Shown here: positions 61,895 through 64,000 of the stretch, one piece after another
How the letters are laid out: the number at the start of each line of letters is the position of its first letter
Numbering within the stretch: the stretch's first letter is position 1
Source: JAWKUK01 sp964402175
Lineage (GTDB): Bacteria; Planctomycetota; UBA1135; GCA-002686595
Length of the DNA stretch: 64,000 nt
Direction of reading: 5' to 3'
NCBI GenBank assembly: GCA_964402175.1
Contig: CAYOBN010000001.1
Span: 124,001 to 188,000, forward strand
Translations under genes and position numbers: made by a program
Notes under the pieces: model-generated
What the model was told of the DNA's origin: nothing
The model's input: only the letters and a program-made list of their open reading frames with translations
Database searches by the model: none

Positions 61895-62956
61895 TCAACG
61901 TCCTTTCAGCTCGGCGATGAGCCGCTTGATCTGACCGTCGAACTCCTTACCGCCGTGTCCACGGCCGACCATCTTGCCGTCGCCGTCGATGAGGATGTAC
62001 GTCGGATATCTCGTCACGCGGTACAGGTTCGCGATCGGGGTCAGCGTCCCCTGGTAAGCGCTCAGCCACGTGACCCCGTTGTCGCGCAGGCCCTTGCGGT
62101 AGTCTGCGGGCGAGTCGTTGGTGTTGACGCCGATGAGCGCGAAAGGATCGTTCTTGTGGAGCTCAACGAGCTCCCGGAGGTGCGGCATCGCTGCCACACA
62201 CGGGCTTCACCAGAAACCGTAGAAGTCGAGCAGCACGACCTTCCCGCGGTAGTCCGACAGGTTGAAGCTGAAGCCGTCGATCGTCTCGCCGAAGAAATCG
62301 GGCGCAGGCTGGCCGACCTCGAGCTCCTTCTCGGTGATGAACATCGCTCGCGCGAGGGTGCCCCAATGGGTCTTGGTATGTTCGCGCGCGACTTGGTCCA
62401 AGAGCGCCTTGCCCTCGGCCTTCGTGGCGTCCTCGCCGTAGAGGAGCTGCCCGAGCGCAAACATCGCCGGCGCTTGCGTACGCGGGGTCGTCCCGCTGCC
62501 GACGACACCGCGCAGCAGCGCGATCTTCTTGACGTCTTCGATCTTGCCCTCGTTCACCAGCGCCGAGATCACTTCGTGGAACCACTCGGCGGCGCTGTGC
62601 GACTGGAAGAGCGCCTCGAAGTACGGCATGGCGAGCGCTCCGCGCTCGTTTGCTTTGGCGCCCTTTTCGCGCAAGTGCGTCGCGAGCCAGAGCGTCGCGC
62701 GCCCCTCGCCCGTCGCAGCGAGCGCTTCGAACCGCGGCCAGAACTGCGCCGCCGGCGGGTTCTTGCGCAGCTCGGAGCGCACCGTCTTGTCGTCGGTGTC
62801 GGAGATGGCCTTCTGGTGCGCCGCGACAGCGGCTTCGTACTCGGCGGACAGCGCCGCGAAGGCGTCCGCCTGGGGCTCCTGCACCGTGAGCGAAGGCGCG
62901 AATGCGCCCGCCTCGGGCAGCACGGGGAGCAAGAGGGGAAGGAGGAGTGCGATCAT
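61895..62956 (-). CDS. Predicted selenoprotein: secreted TlpA/thioredoxin-like protein with U-S-P-C active site
   Basis: The frame opens with a signal peptide (MIALLLPLLLPVLPEAGAFA), a helical region of about 200 residues, then a TlpA/AhpC-like thioredoxin domain: VGQPAPDFFGETIDGFSFN, GKVVLLDFYGFW, TGA, SPC, AAMPHLRELVELH, LIGVNTNDSPADY, RYPTYILIDGDGKMVGRGHG. The TGA at 62209-62207 replaces the first cysteine of the usual F-W-x-x-W-C-x-P-C site: F-Y-G-F-W-U-S-P-C. Reading it as selenocysteine gives 353 residues with U250 and C253. A SECIS-like hairpin begins right after it. The alternative, a nonsense mutation, is less likely because both halves are intact and in frame. It should act as a periplasmic thiol/selenol reductase or peroxidase partner. 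Confidence 0.8.
62173..62209 (-). promoter_or_regulatory. UGA codon and SECIS-like hairpin
   Basis: After UGA the messenger can pair GUGUGGCA with UGCCGCAC (8 bp, one G-U) closing a GCGA loop; a lower stem CCCG/CGGG extends it across a small internal loop. The first loop base is a G, 16 bases after UGA. Bacterial SECIS elements recognised by SelB typically have a short apical loop with G in its first two positions, about 16-37 bases after UGA. Folding was done by hand. Confidence 0.65.
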
Positions 62957-63067
62957 GGTCGGGGTCCCGGTCGAACGCCGGGTTCGTGTACGTGTGTACG
63001 CGAGCGCGCGCCGTTGCGACAGACTGAAGCGTACGAATCGTGTAGGAATCGAGCTCGACGCGGGCCT

Positions 63068-63955
63068 TCACGGCAGCCAAGGCGGTCGCGATCGGACCTT
63101 GACGGTCTCACCCGTCACCGGATGGCGGAACCGGAGGGCCGTCGCGTGCAGGCGGTACCCGCCCTTCCCCGGCGGCACGTCGCCGACGACGGTCCCGCCG
63201 GGCCCGAAGAGCTCGTCCCCGACGAGGGGCGCGCCGCAGGCCGCCAGGTGGATCCGGATCTGATCCGGCCGCCCCGTAACCGGCTGCGCCGCGACGAGCG
63301 AAGTGTCCGCGGCGTGATCCCGCACGAGCACCCGCAGCCGAGTATGCGAGGCCTTCCCCGTCGGCGCCGCGCACCAGATCGTCATGGGGCCATGGGGCAC
63401 CGGACCGATCGGATGCCGCGCCTGGATCGAGTCCGGCAGGTGTGTGCCATGGGCGAGCGCGAAATAGGTCTTGCACGGCTCGCAGCGGCGGAACTGCTCG
63501 GACAGCCCCGCGCGCGCCAGGTGCGTGAGCCCGAACAGCACGAGCCCTGATGTGCCCCGACCCAGGCGGTGAATATGCGCCGATTCAAGCCGGTGGGGCG
63601 CGCTGATGCGGACCTGGTGCAGCAGCGTGTGCTCCTGAAAGATCCCGCCGGGCTGAACCTGCAACCCTGAGGGTTTGTCGACGACGAGGACGTGTCGGTC
63701 TTCGTAGACGACCCGAAACGCGAGGGAGACCTCGGGTTCGACCCAAGGCGCGCGGTGGTAGGTGATCACGGCGCCTGCGCGCAGGACATGGTCGGGATCG
63801 ATGCGAATCCCGTCGACCAGCACCGCGCCGGTCTCGATGCGCGCACGCCACTCCTCCCGGGTCGCGTGCAGGAAACGCGCCGCGTGGTGGTCCAGGACCG
63901 CGCGGCCAGCGTCCCGCGCCTGAACCTCGTGCCGATAGACGTAGCCCTGATTCAA
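63068..63955 (-). CDS. RluA-family pseudouridine synthase-like protein with altered catalytic motif
   Basis: A 295-residue protein: an S4-like N-terminal region (FLHATREEWRARIETGAVLV), then the RluA domain with VVYEDRHVLVVDKPSGLQV and HTRLRVL, GRPDQIRIHLAACGAPLVGD at the end. In RluA enzymes the catalytic Asp lies in H-R-L-D-x-x-T-S-G; here the motif reads IHRLGRGTSGLVLF, so Asp is Gly132. It may be an inactive RNA-binding relative or a subfamily using another residue; I recall the same HRLGRGTSG form in some other homologues. TTG start overlaps the upstream stop by 4 bases. Confidence 0.82.
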   Translation of the reverse strand: MNQGYVYRHEVQARDAGRAVLDHHAARFLHATREEWRARIETGAVLVDGIRIDPDHVLRAGAVITYHRAPWVEPEVSLAFRVVYEDRHVLVVDKPSGLQVQPGGIFQEHTLLHQVRISAPHRLESAHIHRLGRGTSGLVLFGLTHLARAGLSEQFRRCEPCKTYFALAHGTHLPDSIQARHPIGPVPHGPMTIWCAAPTGKASHTRLRVLVRDHAADTSLVAAQPVTGRPDQIRIHLAACGAPLVGDELFGPGGTVVGDVPPGKGGYRLHATALRFRHPVTGETVKVRSRPPWLP

Positions 63956-64000
63956 GAAGCCCCTCCGCGTGCGAAGCGCCGCAGCGACAGCGAGCTCATG
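63952..64000 (-). CDS. C-terminal end of an upstream leftward gene (partial)
   Basis: An open frame enters from the right edge and ends at TGA 63954-63952, overlapping the TTG start of the RluA-like gene (TTGA). The visible residues are SSLSLRRFARGGAS. Only the overlap suggests that this is a real coding end; nothing can be said about function. Confidence 0.35.
   Translation of the reverse strand, partial: MSSLSLRRFARGGAS

Noticed and set aside
62207..62209. TGA read as a plain nonsense mutation giving a pseudogene
   Set aside because: It falls exactly on the catalytic Cys position, both halves are otherwise intact and in frame, and a SECIS-like hairpin follows. Sequencing error of TGC/TGT cannot be fully excluded.
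60866..63550. An 894-residue plus-strand frame over the peroxidase, selenoprotein and RluA genes
   Set aside because: Shadow of the minus-strand genes with low-complexity composition; no motif.
1..64000. tRNA genes, CRISPR arrays, insertion sequences, phage or integrase genes
   Set aside because: None could be recognised by eye; small RNAs would need a covariance-model search.

Overview
The window is GC-rich bacterial chromosome with almost no spacer DNA. Several things point to a motile planctomycete or close relative: a secreted sulfatase with a long C-terminal extension, an ECF sigma factor fused to a membrane-anchored domain, very large PstC and PstA subunits, and a flagellar cluster whose flagellins have only the conserved end domains. 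No phage genes, insertion sequences, CRISPR arrays, rRNA or tRNA genes were recognised. The taxonomic call is an inference from gene content.

Layout. 1-16.2 kb is a mixed region: a leftward group (sulfatase, small membrane protein, GT-C glycosyltransferase, membrane protein cut by the window edge), folC, a degenerate Nudix protein, a Wzm/Wzt-type polysaccharide exporter, a UbiD-family decarboxylase, a secreted hydrolase and the sigma-factor fusion. 16.2-24.3 kb is the phosphate block pstS-pstC-pstA-pstB-phoU, followed by a PhnZ-like HD protein that has lost iron ligands. Four 11-bp-spaced repeats (candidate Pho boxes) lie in front of pstS. 24.2-31.2 kb holds a helical unknown protein, prfB with an intact +1 programmed frameshift site, sfsA, a membrane protein and an M1 peptidase.

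31.5-50.6 kb is a flagellar cluster. It has a FlgM-like protein, a long leftward operon fliO-fliP-fliQ-fliR-flhB-flhA-flhF-flhG-small ORFs-fliA-small ORFs-lipoproteins, the fliD-fliS-fliT-like unit, two flagellins and a chemoreceptor. A near-perfect sigma-54 promoter lies just before fliO. A sigma-28-type promoter lies before one flagellin and a weaker one before fliD. Together they suggest a sigma-54 to FliA cascade. 51.9-59.3 kb is one leftward chemotaxis operon (cheY-cheX-cheA-cheW-cheR-cheD-cheY-cheX-cheB). Its CheA has two Hpt domains and two 24-residue motifs resembling the c-di-GMP-binding MshEN domain. A sigma-54 activator gene follows on the other strand.

60.8-64 kb holds the most striking item. 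A secreted thioredoxin/TlpA-like gene has an in-frame TGA exactly where the first active-site cysteine belongs (U-S-P-C), with a SECIS-like hairpin directly downstream, so it is probably a selenoprotein. It sits 3 bases upstream of a di-heme cytochrome c peroxidase gene. An RluA-type protein with an altered catalytic motif ends the window. The window therefore carries two different UGA recoding events, in prfB and in the selenoprotein gene.
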